A DNA stretch of 64,000 bases from the NCBI RefSeq assembly GCF_030124325.1, contig NZ_JASKLR010000017.1, forward strand, positions 7,861-71,860, written 5' to 3'. The position numbers and the translations under genes are program-made. The notes under the pieces are model-generated. The model was not told the origin of the DNA. It worked only from the letters and a program-made list of their open reading frames with translations, and did no database searches. The DNA comes from Sinorhizobium sp. 8-89. Its GTDB lineage: Bacteria > Pseudomonadota > Alphaproteobacteria > Rhizobiales > Rhizobiaceae. Positions 25,939 to 34,776 of this stretch are shown here, in pieces. The first letter of the stretch is position 1, and the number at the start of each line of letters is the position of its first letter.

Positions 25939-26706
25939 CTAGTAGCCACCCGACACGAAGACGGCCTCGCCAGTCATGAAGCTGCAGGCATCCGAGGCAA
26001 GGAAGAGCGCGGCGCCCACCATTTCATCGGGGGTGCCGGCGCGGCCCATCCAGTTGAGTGTACGGACATAATTCGCCCAGCCCTCGGGGTCGCTGTCGCG
26101 ACGGGCGGCGTTGCGGTCGGTATCGACGAGACCGGGGGCAAGCGTGTTGAGCAAGACCCCGCGAGCCGCGTAGTCGCGGGCAAGACTCTGGATCAGATTG
26201 TGCTGAGCAGCTTTCGTCGCCGCGTAAATCGAGACGATCGACTTCGGTCGCAGCTGGTTGATGCTGCCGATGTTGACGACGCGACCCCAGCCGCGTTCGG
26301 CCATACCCGGCAGCACGGCCTGCAGCATCTCGACCGTCGAGCGCAGATTGACGTCGATCTGTGTCGCGAAGTCCTCGATCGTGACGTCGTCGAATGTTCC
26401 GTTGATTTGGGCAGATGCATTGACGACCAGTATGTCCAAGGGACCGGCGGCTGCTACCGCCTCGGCGACAATCTCCCGGCCGGCGCCCGCCGGCGATAAT
26501 TCCCCGTGGATCGAAACAGCATGGCCTCCGGCTGCGCGGATCGCCTGCTCGACCTCATCTGTCGCCCCAGACCTTTGGCCGTGCAGAACCACCCGCGCCC
26601 CATAGGCGGCAAACCCCCGGGCCATCGACGCGCCGATGCCGCGGCTCGACCCCGTCACCAGAGCCGTGCGGCCCTTCAACGAGAAGATGTCCAGATATTT
26701 CGTCAC
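25939..26706 (-). CDS. SDR-family oxidoreductase of the sugar-acid operon
   Basis: A 255-residue classical short-chain dehydrogenase. It has the cofactor motif TGSSRGIGASMARG near residue 19, the NASAQ segment replacing NNAG, the catalytic Ser in NIGSINQ and Tyr/Lys in YAATK. The C-terminal VSGGY ending is typical. It is the last gene of the nine-gene sugar-acid operon, ten bases after the IclR-lactonase gene. It probably oxidises or reduces a hydroxyl or keto group of an aldonate; the exact substrate is not visible. Confidence 0.9.
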   Translation of the reverse strand: MTKYLDIFSLKGRTALVTGSSRGIGASMARGFAAYGARVVLHGQRSGATDEVEQAIRAAGGHAVSIHGELSPAGAGREIVAEAVAAAGPLDILVVNASAQINGTFDDVTIEDFATQIDVNLRSTVEMLQAVLPGMAERGWGRVVNIGSINQLRPKSIVSIYAATKAAQHNLIQSLARDYAARGVLLNTLAPGLVDTDRNAARRDSDPEGWANYVRTLNWMGRAGTPDEMVGAALFLASDACSFMTGEAVFVSGGY

Positions 26707-26715
26707 GAGATCTCC

Positions 26716-28425
26716 TCATCCGGCGAACGGATTGGTGGGCAGGCCGCGCTCGCCGGGTTCGCAGGCGAAAATTCCACCCGAAAGGGGGGCCTCGGCCAGG
26801 GTCGAGGCGGGCAGTCGCGTGCGGGCGCTGGTGACGAACAGGGTTGCCAGATTATGGCCGCCGAAGGCCACGCTGGTAGGACGCGGAATCGGCAGGTCGA
26901 TGGCGCGGTCGAGCCGGCCGTCCGGCAAGTAGCGGTTCACGCGCCAACCGTCCCATATGGCACACCAGACGCCGCCGTCCGCATCGACGGCAAGCCCGTC
27001 CGGACGGCCTTCGGACTCAGGTACGCTCACGAAGACGCGACGGTTGGAGATAAGCCCTTCTCGCGCGCCGAAGTCATAGGCGTAGACGATGCCCGGAACG
27101 GTATCGACAAAATAGAATGTGCCGCCGTCGGGACTCCAGGCGAGCCCGTTGGCGACAGTGAAGCCGCTATCGGCGCGGACAACGTCGCCCGCGCCCGTGA
27201 GGCGGTAGAGACTGCCGCTGGGGCGGCTCACGTCGAGCCGCATCGAGCCGACCCAAAGCCGGCCGCTCGGATCGATCTTGGCATCGTTCAGACGGTTCTC
27301 CGGCAGACCGGGCTCCGGCTCTGCGAAGGGGGTAAAGAGACCGTGATCGAAATCGAAGCGCTCGATGCCGTCCTGCGATGCCACGAGCAGTCCGCCATCA
27401 CGCGTCGGTAGAACGGCGCTGACAAGCTTGGAGACGTTACAGCTCTCGTTCTTGCCGGAAATCGGGTCGAAGCGATGGATGGCCGGGTGCAGGATATCGA
27501 CCCAGTAGAGCCGCCTCTCCCTCTCGACCCATGCGGGCGCTTCGCCGAGCTGCGCGCCCCAGGGCAGCACGCAATGCACGCCGCTGAAGCCGCCGGACCG
27601 CGCGCGGGGCCGCGGACCGGAGCTGATCGCCACAGCGCCGACCGAGCCGGTGATGCGCCGCGCGGCTGCCATCAGCTCGCGGCCGACCGGATGAATGGCG
27701 GAATTGTCGAGGCGGGAAGCCGGCCCCAGCACCACCAGAACGCCGAGCGGAACACCGTCGCGTCCGGCGATGGGAGCGGCGACGGAGTTCACACCGGTCA
27801 GATGCTCTTCATAGGAAACGGCATAGCCACGGGCGCGCGTCAGGAGCAGATCGGCCTCCAACGCCTGCGGATCGGTGATCGTTTGCGGCGTAAAGCGGTC
27901 ATAGACGATCCGGCTCGTCAATGCGCGGGCGAAGGAAGGTTCCTGAAAGGCGAGCAGCGCCTTGCCGGCGGCCGTGCAGTGTATGGGCACGCGGCGGCCG
28001 ACGTCGATCAGCACGCCGAGCCCGTCGCTCGACCGCTCTTCCAGATAGACGACGCGTTGACCGTCCAATCGGCAAAGCGCCACTGTCTCGCCGAGTTCGA
28101 CCGAGAGGCGTTCGAGTTCCGGGATGGCAGCGCTGACGAGGTCGAATTTATCCCACACCCGATGCGACAACTCGAGGAAACGGTGGCCAAGCAGATACGC
28201 GCCGCTTGCTTCATCCTGGCGGACCAGACGGTAGACCATCAGCGTCTTGAGCATGCGCGCCAGCGTGGGCTTGGGTACTCCACTCGCCTTTTGCAGGTCG
28301 GCGAAGCGCAACGGCTTCGCCGATTCGGCGATGAGGTCGAGAAGGGCGAGTCCCTTGGCGAGCGCTGCCGCACCGGCGGGGGCTCCACGGTCTTCGAGCC
28401 CGCCTATGCCTGCCTTCTCTTCCAT
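26716..28425 (-). CDS. IclR-type regulator fused to an SMP-30/gluconolactonase domain
   Basis: A 569-residue two-part protein. Residues about 20-80 form an IclR winged helix-turn-helix (FADLQKASGVPKPTLARMLK), and residues 85-260 the IclR effector domain (IHCTAAGKALLAF, TGVNSVAAPI). After a Pro/Arg-rich linker (GPRPRARSGG), residues 284-569 are an SMP-30 beta-propeller lactonase with its usual metal-site segments: GEAPAW (Glu), LPENRLND (Asn), FTVANGLAWSPDG (Asn) and GRPDGLAVDADG (Asp). One continuous frame spans both, with no stop or ribosome site at the join. I start at ATG 28425; a longer frame to 28518 would overlap the upstream gene much further. It may be both sensor-regulator and lactone hydrolase. 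Confidence 0.9.
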   Translation of the reverse strand: MEEKAGIGGLEDRGAPAGAAALAKGLALLDLIAESAKPLRFADLQKASGVPKPTLARMLKTLMVYRLVRQDEASGAYLLGHRFLELSHRVWDKFDLVSAAIPELERLSVELGETVALCRLDGQRVVYLEERSSDGLGVLIDVGRRVPIHCTAAGKALLAFQEPSFARALTSRIVYDRFTPQTITDPQALEADLLLTRARGYAVSYEEHLTGVNSVAAPIAGRDGVPLGVLVVLGPASRLDNSAIHPVGRELMAAARRITGSVGAVAISSGPRPRARSGGFSGVHCVLPWGAQLGEAPAWVERERRLYWVDILHPAIHRFDPISGKNESCNVSKLVSAVLPTRDGGLLVASQDGIERFDFDHGLFTPFAEPEPGLPENRLNDAKIDPSGRLWVGSMRLDVSRPSGSLYRLTGAGDVVRADSGFTVANGLAWSPDGGTFYFVDTVPGIVYAYDFGAREGLISNRRVFVSVPESEGRPDGLAVDADGGVWCAIWDGWRVNRYLPDGRLDRAIDLPIPRPTSVAFGGHNLATLFVTSARTRLPASTLAEAPLSGGIFACEPGERGLPTNPFAG

Positions 28426-29384
28426 GCCTCTACCGCCTCGTCTAGCATGCGCATGATCGGCCATTCCGGCTCGAAGCCGAGCATTTCGCGCATGCGCTGA
28501 TTGGAAGTGTGATACCACACACCGGCGCCGGGAAGATCAACCGTCACAAGCGGCAGCCCGGTCTTCTCGGCCATTACGGGCAGGACGTCTGCGAAGTCAA
28601 CAGGATCGGTTGCCCCCAGATTGAAGACGCCGCCGGCCGCTTTCGGATGGGTGAGTGCGATGAGCACGCCCTTGGCCATGTCGCGGGTGTCTGTGATGTG
28701 CATCCGGAACGGCCGACCGTCCTCGTTGCGTGTGAGCACGAGCGCCGGCTGCCCGGGATCGGCCGCTCTCAAGAGGTCGGCCGCGGCCTGGTTTCCGAAG
28801 CCTTCCTGCTGCTTGATTTTCGGACGCAGGAAGAAGCGCGGACCGGAGAAAAAGCTGTCCGGATCGAGCAGTTCGCTGGCGCTCTGAGTGTGCGAGAAGC
28901 GCAGGATCACCGTCTCCATCGGCGATACGCGCCCCTGGAACGTCACCAGTTCCTCGCCAATGAGCTTGGTCATGCCATAGGGCGAGAGCGGCTTCGTCGG
29001 GTGGTCCTCGGTGATCGGCTGGAACTCCGGCTTGTTCTCCGGATAGACCTCGCCCGAACTCGCGAAGACGAAGCGCCCGACCTTCGCGTCGGCTGCTGCC
29101 TCGAGCACGATCTGCGTGCCCTCGACATTGGCGCGGAAGAGCGTGTCGCGGTCAGCCGGAAGCCACGATATGAAGGCGCCGAGATGGAGAACGGCGTCGA
29201 CGCCCTCGCAGGCACGGCTTGCCGCCTCGCGGTCGTCGAAAGCGCCGACGACCTCCTCGAAGGCTGCGTCTTCCAGACCGGCCGAGCGCAGGTCGAAGCC
29301 CCGCACCTGGTGTCCTGAAGCGAGCAGTTGCCGGGCGACAAAGGAGCCGATCCTGCCGGCGGAACCGGTTACAAGCACCTTCAT
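28404..29384 (-). CDS. NAD-dependent epimerase/dehydrogenase (extended SDR)
   Basis: A 326-residue extended SDR with the N-terminal NAD-binding motif TGSAGRIGSF, the DAVLHLGAF strand, the catalytic Ser-Ser-Gly segment FASSGEVYPE and Tyr/Lys in SPYGMTKLIGEE. Closest in feel to uronate dehydrogenases and sugar epimerases, which would fit oxidation of an aldose or uronate to a lactone for the neighbouring SMP-30 domain. Its end overlaps the start of the IclR-lactonase gene by 22 bases, and it begins one base after the ATPase stop. The precise reaction is inferred. Confidence 0.88.
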   Translation of the reverse strand: MKVLVTGSAGRIGSFVARQLLASGHQVRGFDLRSAGLEDAAFEEVVGAFDDREAASRACEGVDAVLHLGAFISWLPADRDTLFRANVEGTQIVLEAAADAKVGRFVFASSGEVYPENKPEFQPITEDHPTKPLSPYGMTKLIGEELVTFQGRVSPMETVILRFSHTQSASELLDPDSFFSGPRFFLRPKIKQQEGFGNQAAADLLRAADPGQPALVLTRNEDGRPFRMHITDTRDMAKGVLIALTHPKAAGGVFNLGATDPVDFADVLPVMAEKTGLPLVTVDLPGAGVWYHTSNQRMREMLGFEPEWPIMRMLDEAVEAWKRRQA

Positions 29385-29385
29385 G

Positions 29386-30471
29386 TCAGTTCATTGCCTT
29401 TTCTGTCTCTGCGTCAAAGAGATGGATCTCGGAGGCGTCGAAGGAGAGCAAAAGCTCTTTCCCTTCGCGGATGGGTCCGGCATGCGCGATGCGGGCGATC
29501 AAACCCTTGCCGCGCTCTTCGTCGCGCGAAGCCGCATAGGCATGTGCGCCGGGCTCGAAGTAGACATATTTCTCCGAGCCAAGGCTTTCGACCAGCGTCG
29601 GCTTCACGGTGAATGTGATGTTGCCCTGACCGAGCGCGAGGTGTTCGGGCCGGATGCCGACGATGACCTCGCCGGCACCAACGCCCGCAGGGGCGTCGAA
29701 GGTCTGGCCGAAGAGAGTCAGCCTGCCGCCTTCCACCCTGGCACGCAGGAAGTTCATGCCCGGCGAGCCGATGAAACCGGCGACAAAGAGGTTGGCTGGT
29801 CTCGCAAACAGCGTATCGGGATCGGCGATCTGCTGAATGACGCCGTCGCGCATGATGACGACGCGGTCGGCCATTGTCATCGCCTCGATCTGGTCATGGG
29901 TGACGTAGACCGTGGTGACGCCGATGCGCTTGTGAAGCGCACTGATCTCCGCGCGGGTATGGACACGCAGCTTGGCGTCGAGATTGGAGAGCGGCTCGTC
30001 CATCAGGAAGGCGCGCGGTTCGCGCACGATGGCGCGCCCGAGTGCGACGCGCTGGCGCTGCCCGCCCGACAGCGCCTTTGGGCGGCGCTCAAGCAGATGG
30101 TCGACAGCGAGGATTTTTGCCACCTCGCGAACGCGCTTGTCGATCTCCGCTTTCGGGGTGCCCCGCATCTTCAGGCCGAAACCGATGTTCTGCCCGACGG
30201 TCAGGTGCGGATAAAGAGCATAGTTCTGGAAGACCATGGCGATGTCGCGGTCACCCGGGGCGAGGTCGGTAACATCCTTGTCGCCGATCAGGATCTTGCC
30301 GCCGCTTGCCGGTTCAAGCCCCGCGAGGATCTTCAGCATCGTCGATTTCCCGCAGCCCGAGGGGCCGACGAGGACCACGAACTCGCCGTCTGCGATCTCC
30401 AGTGAAAACTCTTTGAGGACGTTCAGCGCGCCGTAGTTCTTGTAGACGTTTTGAATGCTTATGCCGGCCAT
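29386..30471 (-). CDS. CUT1 sugar ABC transporter ATP-binding protein (UgpC/MsmK type)
   Basis: A 361-residue ATPase with one nucleotide-binding domain and a C-terminal OB-fold regulatory (TOBE) domain. Motifs: Walker A GPSGCGKST, Q-loop VFQNYALYPHLTV, signature LSGGQRQRV, Walker B AFLMDEPLSNLDAKLR, switch His in YVTHDQIEAM, and IVGIRPEHLALG in the TOBE region. It drives import by the two permeases immediately upstream in the operon and the binding protein at 32300-33565. Confidence 0.95.
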   Translation of the reverse strand: MAGISIQNVYKNYGALNVLKEFSLEIADGEFVVLVGPSGCGKSTMLKILAGLEPASGGKILIGDKDVTDLAPGDRDIAMVFQNYALYPHLTVGQNIGFGLKMRGTPKAEIDKRVREVAKILAVDHLLERRPKALSGGQRQRVALGRAIVREPRAFLMDEPLSNLDAKLRVHTRAEISALHKRIGVTTVYVTHDQIEAMTMADRVVIMRDGVIQQIADPDTLFARPANLFVAGFIGSPGMNFLRARVEGGRLTLFGQTFDAPAGVGAGEVIVGIRPEHLALGQGNITFTVKPTLVESLGSEKYVYFEPGAHAYAASRDEERGKGLIARIAHAGPIREGKELLLSFDASEIHLFDAETEKAMN

Positions 30472-30472
30472 T

Positions 30473-31303
30473 TCACTTCTCCGCGCCGGCTGTGAGGCCG
30501 CCGACCAAATAGCGTTCCAGGAACAGGTAGATGACGAGGATCGGGAGCGCGATGAACACGGCAGCGGCCGAGATCTCGTTCCAGTCGGTGACGTACTCTC
30601 CCTTCATCGTGGTGATGCCGAGATTGGCCGTCCAACTGCCCTGTGCGTTGGTGAGGAAGGTGCGGGCATAGGCATAGTCCGCCCAGGAGAGCACGAAGGC
30701 ATAGAGGGCCGTCGCTGCGAGCCCCGGGGTGGCGACCGGCAGCACGACCCGGAACATGGCGCCGAGCGGAGAGCAACCGTCGACCATGGCGGCCTGCTCG
30801 AGCTCGCGCGGGATCGTGTCGAAATAGCCCTTCAGCATCCAGGTGGTGAAGGGGATGATCAGCGTCGCGTGGGCGAGAACGAGCGACCAGAGGCTGCCGA
30901 TCAGCCCGATCGAGCGGAAGATGCCGAAGAGCGGGATGACCAGCAGCGTTGCCGGCAGCATCTTGGCGGTCAGGATGAACAGGCCGAGCGACCGCCCGCC
31001 CCTGAGGCTGAAGCGCGAGAGGCTGTAGCCGGCGAAGACCGAAACGATCATCGACAGGCCGACCGAGCCGATCGCTGCAAGGGTCGAGTTCCACAGCCAC
31101 AGCAGGATTGGTCGCTCGGAGGCGACCTTGGTAAAGGTGCTCCATTGCGGCTCCGCCGGCCAGAAGGACGGCGGCAGCTGGCGGATCTCGGCGAGCGTCG
31201 AGAGCGCGGTGACGAACAGCCAATAGATCGGGAAGAGCAGGATGCCGCAGACGACCGCGAGGCCCACATAGAGCGCGAAGGATTGAGAGCCGGTACGTTC
31301 CAT
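30473..31303 (-). CDS. CUT1 sugar ABC transporter permease (MalG type)
   Basis: A 276-residue inner-membrane permease with about six hydrophobic segments. The EAA loop is visible as PRELEQAAMVDGCSPLGAMF, followed by VVLPVATPGLAATALYAF, the coupling site for the ATPase. One base separates its stop from the ATPase start. It pairs with the MalF-type permease upstream (31317-32222). Confidence 0.94.
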   Translation of the reverse strand: MERTGSQSFALYVGLAVVCGILLFPIYWLFVTALSTLAEIRQLPPSFWPAEPQWSTFTKVASERPILLWLWNSTLAAIGSVGLSMIVSVFAGYSLSRFSLRGGRSLGLFILTAKMLPATLLVIPLFGIFRSIGLIGSLWSLVLAHATLIIPFTTWMLKGYFDTIPRELEQAAMVDGCSPLGAMFRVVLPVATPGLAATALYAFVLSWADYAYARTFLTNAQGSWTANLGITTMKGEYVTDWNEISAAAVFIALPILVIYLFLERYLVGGLTAGAEK

Positions 31304-31316
31304 CGTTTTGAGCCTC

Positions 31317-32222
31317 CTAGTACATCGCCTGGGACTTGCGGCCGAGCATCAGAAGGCTGGCGACGACGCACAGGACGAGCGTCACGATGCCGATCGCAGA
31401 GGCGTAGCCCATGTTGAAGAAGCCGAAGGCCTGATCGTAGGTCATGATGGACAGTGTCTGGGTCGCCTTCAGCGGTCCGCCGTCGGTCAGCACCTTGATG
31501 ATCGAAAAATCGCGGAACACCCAAAGGATGACGAGCACCAACGTCACGCCGAGCACGGGCATCAGCACGGGGATCGTGATGTATCGGAAGCGCTGCAACG
31601 CACTGGCGCCATCGACCTTGGCGGCATTGTAGAAGTCCTCCGGGATAGATTGCAGGCCCGCAAGTGTCATGATCGAAACGAAGGGATAGCCCTTCCAGAT
31701 CATGGTTATTGCCACCACCCAGAAGGCGGCGGTTGGTTCGGAGAACCAGTTGATCATCTGGCTCGTAATCCCGACCTTGATGAAGAGCCAGTTCATGAGG
31801 CCGAAGGAAGAATCGAAAATCCAGGCGAAGATGACGACGGCAATCACTTCCGGAACAGCCCAGGGCAGGGCGACGAAAAGCCGTGCGAGTGTCCGCCCCT
31901 TGAAGCGGTTGTTGACCAGAAGAGCCGTGCCGAGACCGACGGCAAAGCAGGCGGCGCTGACGACCACCACGAGTTTGATTGTTACCCAGCAGGCGTTCCA
32001 GAAATCCGGCGATGTGAAAAGCTTGCCGTAGTTCTCCAGGGTGAAGGGCCTGCGCGGCGCGTTGAGCGTGGCCATGCCGATCTTCTGAAACGACAGGTCA
32101 AGCGACACGAAGAGCGGATAGACGATGATCAGAGCCACCAACGCGACGGCCGGTAGCAGCAGCAGGTAGCCCAGCCAGTGCTGTCGGCTTGGGCGTGCCA
32201 GATCGAGGAAGCGTAGGCTCAT
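31317..32222 (-). CDS. CUT1 sugar ABC transporter permease (MalF type)
   Basis: A 301-residue permease with an N-terminal cytoplasmic tail, a first membrane segment (GYLLLLPAVALVALIIVYPL) and the EAA loop IPEDFYNAAKVDGASALQRF followed by ITIPVLMP. I start at ATG 32222, which has an AAGGCAGAG site; an upstream ATG at 32261 would start inside a strong hairpin (32250-32271) and has no ribosome site. Confidence 0.93.
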   Translation of the reverse strand: MSLRFLDLARPSRQHWLGYLLLLPAVALVALIIVYPLFVSLDLSFQKIGMATLNAPRRPFTLENYGKLFTSPDFWNACWVTIKLVVVVSAACFAVGLGTALLVNNRFKGRTLARLFVALPWAVPEVIAVVIFAWIFDSSFGLMNWLFIKVGITSQMINWFSEPTAAFWVVAITMIWKGYPFVSIMTLAGLQSIPEDFYNAAKVDGASALQRFRYITIPVLMPVLGVTLVLVILWVFRDFSIIKVLTDGGPLKATQTLSIMTYDQAFGFFNMGYASAIGIVTLVLCVVASLLMLGRKSQAMY

Positions 32223-32249
32223 GTCTCTGCCTTCAGGATTTAAAAGGAC

Positions 32250-32271
32250 GGGCGCTCCCATGCGAGCGCCC
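32250..32271 (-). terminator. Hairpin between binding-protein and permease genes (attenuator)
   Basis: GGGCGCTC and GAGCGCCC form a perfect 8-bp GC-rich stem around a 6-base loop, followed on the minus strand by a short T-run (CCTTTTAAA). It lies 29 bases after the binding-protein stop. Such partial terminators commonly let binding-protein mRNA exceed permease mRNA. Confidence 0.6.
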
Positions 32272-32299
32272 GGGACTCTTCATTGGTCGGCAAAGCGTT

Positions 32300-33565
32300 C
32301 TATTGAAGCGCCTCTGCCTTTTCGTGCATTGTCTTGGCGACGGTCGCCGGATCGAGGTCCTCGATGATCATCCGCTGCACTTCTTCCTGGATCATTTTAG
32401 AGAATTCGTTGAACTGAACCTCGAAGCCGATCGGAATGCGGTCGATCTTGTGCTCTGCCGCCGCCTTTTGCGATTCCACCATGAGATCGAAATGCGGGAT
32501 TTTCGCCTTGGCATCGGTCAGGTCCGCGCGCGGACTCGGAGGCGTGGAGGCAGCCAGCGTCGCAAAGCTGGTCTGGAATTTCTCCGAGGCGGCGATGGCG
32601 ATGAAGTCCCAGACCAGTTGCTTCTTCTCGTCCGAAATCTCGCTCGGCATCGCGAGCACGTTCGACGAGCCGCCGAGCGGCGGGTCGAAGGGGACGCTCG
32701 CCAGCTTCAATTTGTCCTTGGCCGCCCCCTGCTGCATGATGGAATAGATCCACGGACCGTCGACCTTCAACGCGATCTTGCCATCGGCGAAGAGCTTGCG
32801 GACTTCACCCGCCGAAAGGTCGCGCGGCGTCAGGTTTTCCTTGACGATCGTCTTCCAGCGCGTCAGGCCCTCGACCATCTCGGGCGTGTCGATCGTTACC
32901 TCGCCTTCAGCATTCGTGAAGCGCGCGCCGGCATCGAACAGATAGCTCGCCATTTCCGCGATATATTGGCCGCCGCCGCCCTTGGTTTCGTGGCCGGTTC
33001 CGAATTGGTCGACAATACCGTCGCCGTTCAGGTCCTTGGTCGTCGCTTTGGCGGCTGCGAGGAACTCCGCGTAGGTCTTGGGAACGGCGACACCCGCCTG
33101 TTTCAGGATCTCCTCGTTGTAGCCGAAGATCGTGCCGTAATAGAGCATCATGATGCAGACGGTCGTCTCCTGGAACTTGCAGATGTCCTGGCCGCTCCAG
33201 CCGTTGAGATCGAGTCCCGCCTTTTCGACCCAGGGACCAAGATCCTCCAGCCAGCCATTGTTGGCGAAGGCCTGGAACTCGAACGAGGCCAGGTGGACGA
33301 TGTCGGGCGGAGTGCCGCCGGCAAACAGCGTCGTCATGGTGTCGGCATAGGCGCTGCGTTCGACCTTGGTCCATTCGATGGTATCGCCGGGGTGCTTTGC
33401 TTCCCACTCCTTGATCACCGAGGCCCACCAATCGCCGACGCCCTTCTCGTCCTTCTGCCAGGAGACGAATTTGAGCACTTCCGCGCCGGCCGAGGTGGGC
33501 AAGGCGGCGCCGACGAGCATCGCGGCAACCGCAGACGCGGCGATCCGTTTTCCTATGGTTTTCAT
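32300..33565 (-). CDS. CUT1 sugar ABC transporter periplasmic-binding protein
   Basis: A 421-residue extracellular solute-binding protein (family 1, MalE-like). Residues 1-28 are a Sec signal peptide (basic MKTIGKR, hydrophobic core, AGA cleavage region). The mature protein has SWQKDEKGVGDWW, GGTPPDIVHL and KVDGPWIYSIMQQG, the last being a family-typical pocket segment. GGAGGAG upstream of the ATG is part of three tandem copies. It is placed after the two catabolic genes and before its permeases; the substrate is probably a sugar acid or its parent sugar, judging from the enzymes. Confidence 0.93.
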   Translation of the reverse strand: MKTIGKRIAASAVAAMLVGAALPTSAGAEVLKFVSWQKDEKGVGDWWASVIKEWEAKHPGDTIEWTKVERSAYADTMTTLFAGGTPPDIVHLASFEFQAFANNGWLEDLGPWVEKAGLDLNGWSGQDICKFQETTVCIMMLYYGTIFGYNEEILKQAGVAVPKTYAEFLAAAKATTKDLNGDGIVDQFGTGHETKGGGGQYIAEMASYLFDAGARFTNAEGEVTIDTPEMVEGLTRWKTIVKENLTPRDLSAGEVRKLFADGKIALKVDGPWIYSIMQQGAAKDKLKLASVPFDPPLGGSSNVLAMPSEISDEKKQLVWDFIAIAASEKFQTSFATLAASTPPSPRADLTDAKAKIPHFDLMVESQKAAAEHKIDRIPIGFEVQFNEFSKMIQEEVQRMIIEDLDPATVAKTMHEKAEALQ

Positions 33566-33568
33566 GTT

Positions 33569-33592
33569 CTCCTCCACTCCTCCACTCCTCCG
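33569..33592 (-). promoter_or_regulatory. Triplicated Shine-Dalgarno-type 8-bp tandem repeat
   Basis: On the plus strand CTCCTCCA, CTCCTCCA, CTCCTCCG occur in direct succession; on the transcribed strand each reads as a GGAGGAG ribosome-binding core. The proximal copy sits at normal spacing from the binding-protein ATG at 33565. This is unusual and could raise ribosome loading or vary by slipped-strand change of copy number. Confidence 0.6.
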
Positions 33593-33606
33593 CAAAGTAT
33601 CCGTGT

Positions 33607-34776
33607 TCAGTACTTCTTGAGCAGTCCGCGAGCCTCCCTGGACGGCTCGACGCCGAGGCCGGGTCCCGTCGGCAGGACGTACTCGCCCGCGGCGCAATCC
33701 ATGTCGCCGTCGAGAAGCCGGCGGTTGGGTTCGAAAATCGAATGCTGGAACTCGTGGCAGTCGACATTGGCGAGCGCCGCACTCGCCTGCAGGCTTGCCG
33801 CCATGAAAATGCCGGAGCCGATCGTTGCATGCGGGATGATCTTGATGTGGTGTGCCTGGGCATATTCGCCGATGCGCATGAATTGCGTGATGCCCTTGTG
33901 CCCCATTTCCGGCTGCACGATCGCAACCGCACCTCGGGCGACGCGCGGCACCATGTCGTAGACCGTGCGCCATTCCTCCCCGACCGCAATCGCGGTCGAC
34001 ACGCCGGCCGCCACCCGCGCCAAGCCGTCGAGATCTTCGGTGCGCACAGGCGCCTCCGCGAACCACAGCCCATGCGGCTCCATCGCCTTGATGAGCGTGA
34101 TTGCTTCGCTTGCGGTTTGCGCCCAATGCATGTCGCAGGCGATGCGTGCTTCGGCGCCCAGCCTTTCGCGCAGCGTTTCGATCTCCGTCGCGACGCCGTC
34201 GTCGGCAACGGGAGAGGCAAATTTGAAGGAAGAGAAGCCCTTGGCTTGCCAGTGGGCGGCGAGTTCGGCCCGCTTGGCGCGCGTATCTTCCGGCAAGCCG
34301 GAGACATAGGCGGCTATCCGGTCGCGGCGCTGCCCGCCAAGCAGCTTGCAGATGGGCAGACCGGCGAGTTTGCCGGCGAGGTCCCACAGTGCGATGTCGA
34401 TCGCAGCCAGGGCGTCGACATAGAAACCACCCGTGTAGCCGCGCACGCGCATCAGGTCGTAGAGGTCGTCGTGTATCGCCGCGGCATCGAACGGATCGCG
34501 GCCGATAGTGAAGTCGGCCAGAAGATCATCGATGATCTCCATGGTCGCACGCGGAGCGACCAGTCCATAGGTTTCACCCCAGCCAACGGCACCGTTCACT
34601 GTTTCGATCCGGACGAGCACGCTGCGATCGAACGTCGGATAGACCGTGCGATTGCCCTTGCGCACCAGATAACCGCGCGGGCTCGCTTCCTCGCCCCGAC
34701 GCGGCTTTCCGAGATAGGGCCTCTCGCGCGGCAGGGTCAGCGTGAACGTCTCGATCTTCTTGACGCGGTCACTCAT
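33607..34776 (-). CDS. Enolase-superfamily sugar-acid dehydratase (DgoD-like)
   Basis: A 389-residue mandelate racemase/muconate lactonizing enzyme. Metal ligands appear as the Asp in ACDMHWAQ, the Glu in WFAEAPV and the Glu in AVGEEW. The acid/base His lies in IIPHATIGSG. The partner Asp normally found in the QPD segment is Glu here (VQPEMGHKGIT), and the usual KxK at the end of strand 2 reads FKF. Overall it resembles galactonate dehydratases, which remove water from an aldonate to give a 2-keto-3-deoxy acid. ATG 34776 overlaps the upstream stop (ATGA); the longer frame to 34827 overlaps further. Confidence 0.85.
   Translation of the reverse strand: MSDRVKKIETFTLTLPRERPYLGKPRRGEEASPRGYLVRKGNRTVYPTFDRSVLVRIETVNGAVGWGETYGLVAPRATMEIIDDLLADFTIGRDPFDAAAIHDDLYDLMRVRGYTGGFYVDALAAIDIALWDLAGKLAGLPICKLLGGQRRDRIAAYVSGLPEDTRAKRAELAAHWQAKGFSSFKFASPVADDGVATEIETLRERLGAEARIACDMHWAQTASEAITLIKAMEPHGLWFAEAPVRTEDLDGLARVAAGVSTAIAVGEEWRTVYDMVPRVARGAVAIVQPEMGHKGITQFMRIGEYAQAHHIKIIPHATIGSGIFMAASLQASAALANVDCHEFQHSIFEPNRRLLDGDMDCAAGEYVLPTGPGLGVEPSREARGLLKKY

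Noticed and set aside
32300-34387. 695-residue form of the sugar-binding protein
   Set aside because: The first 270 residues run antisense-frame through the dehydratase gene. The signal peptide and GGAGGAG sites place the true start at 33565.
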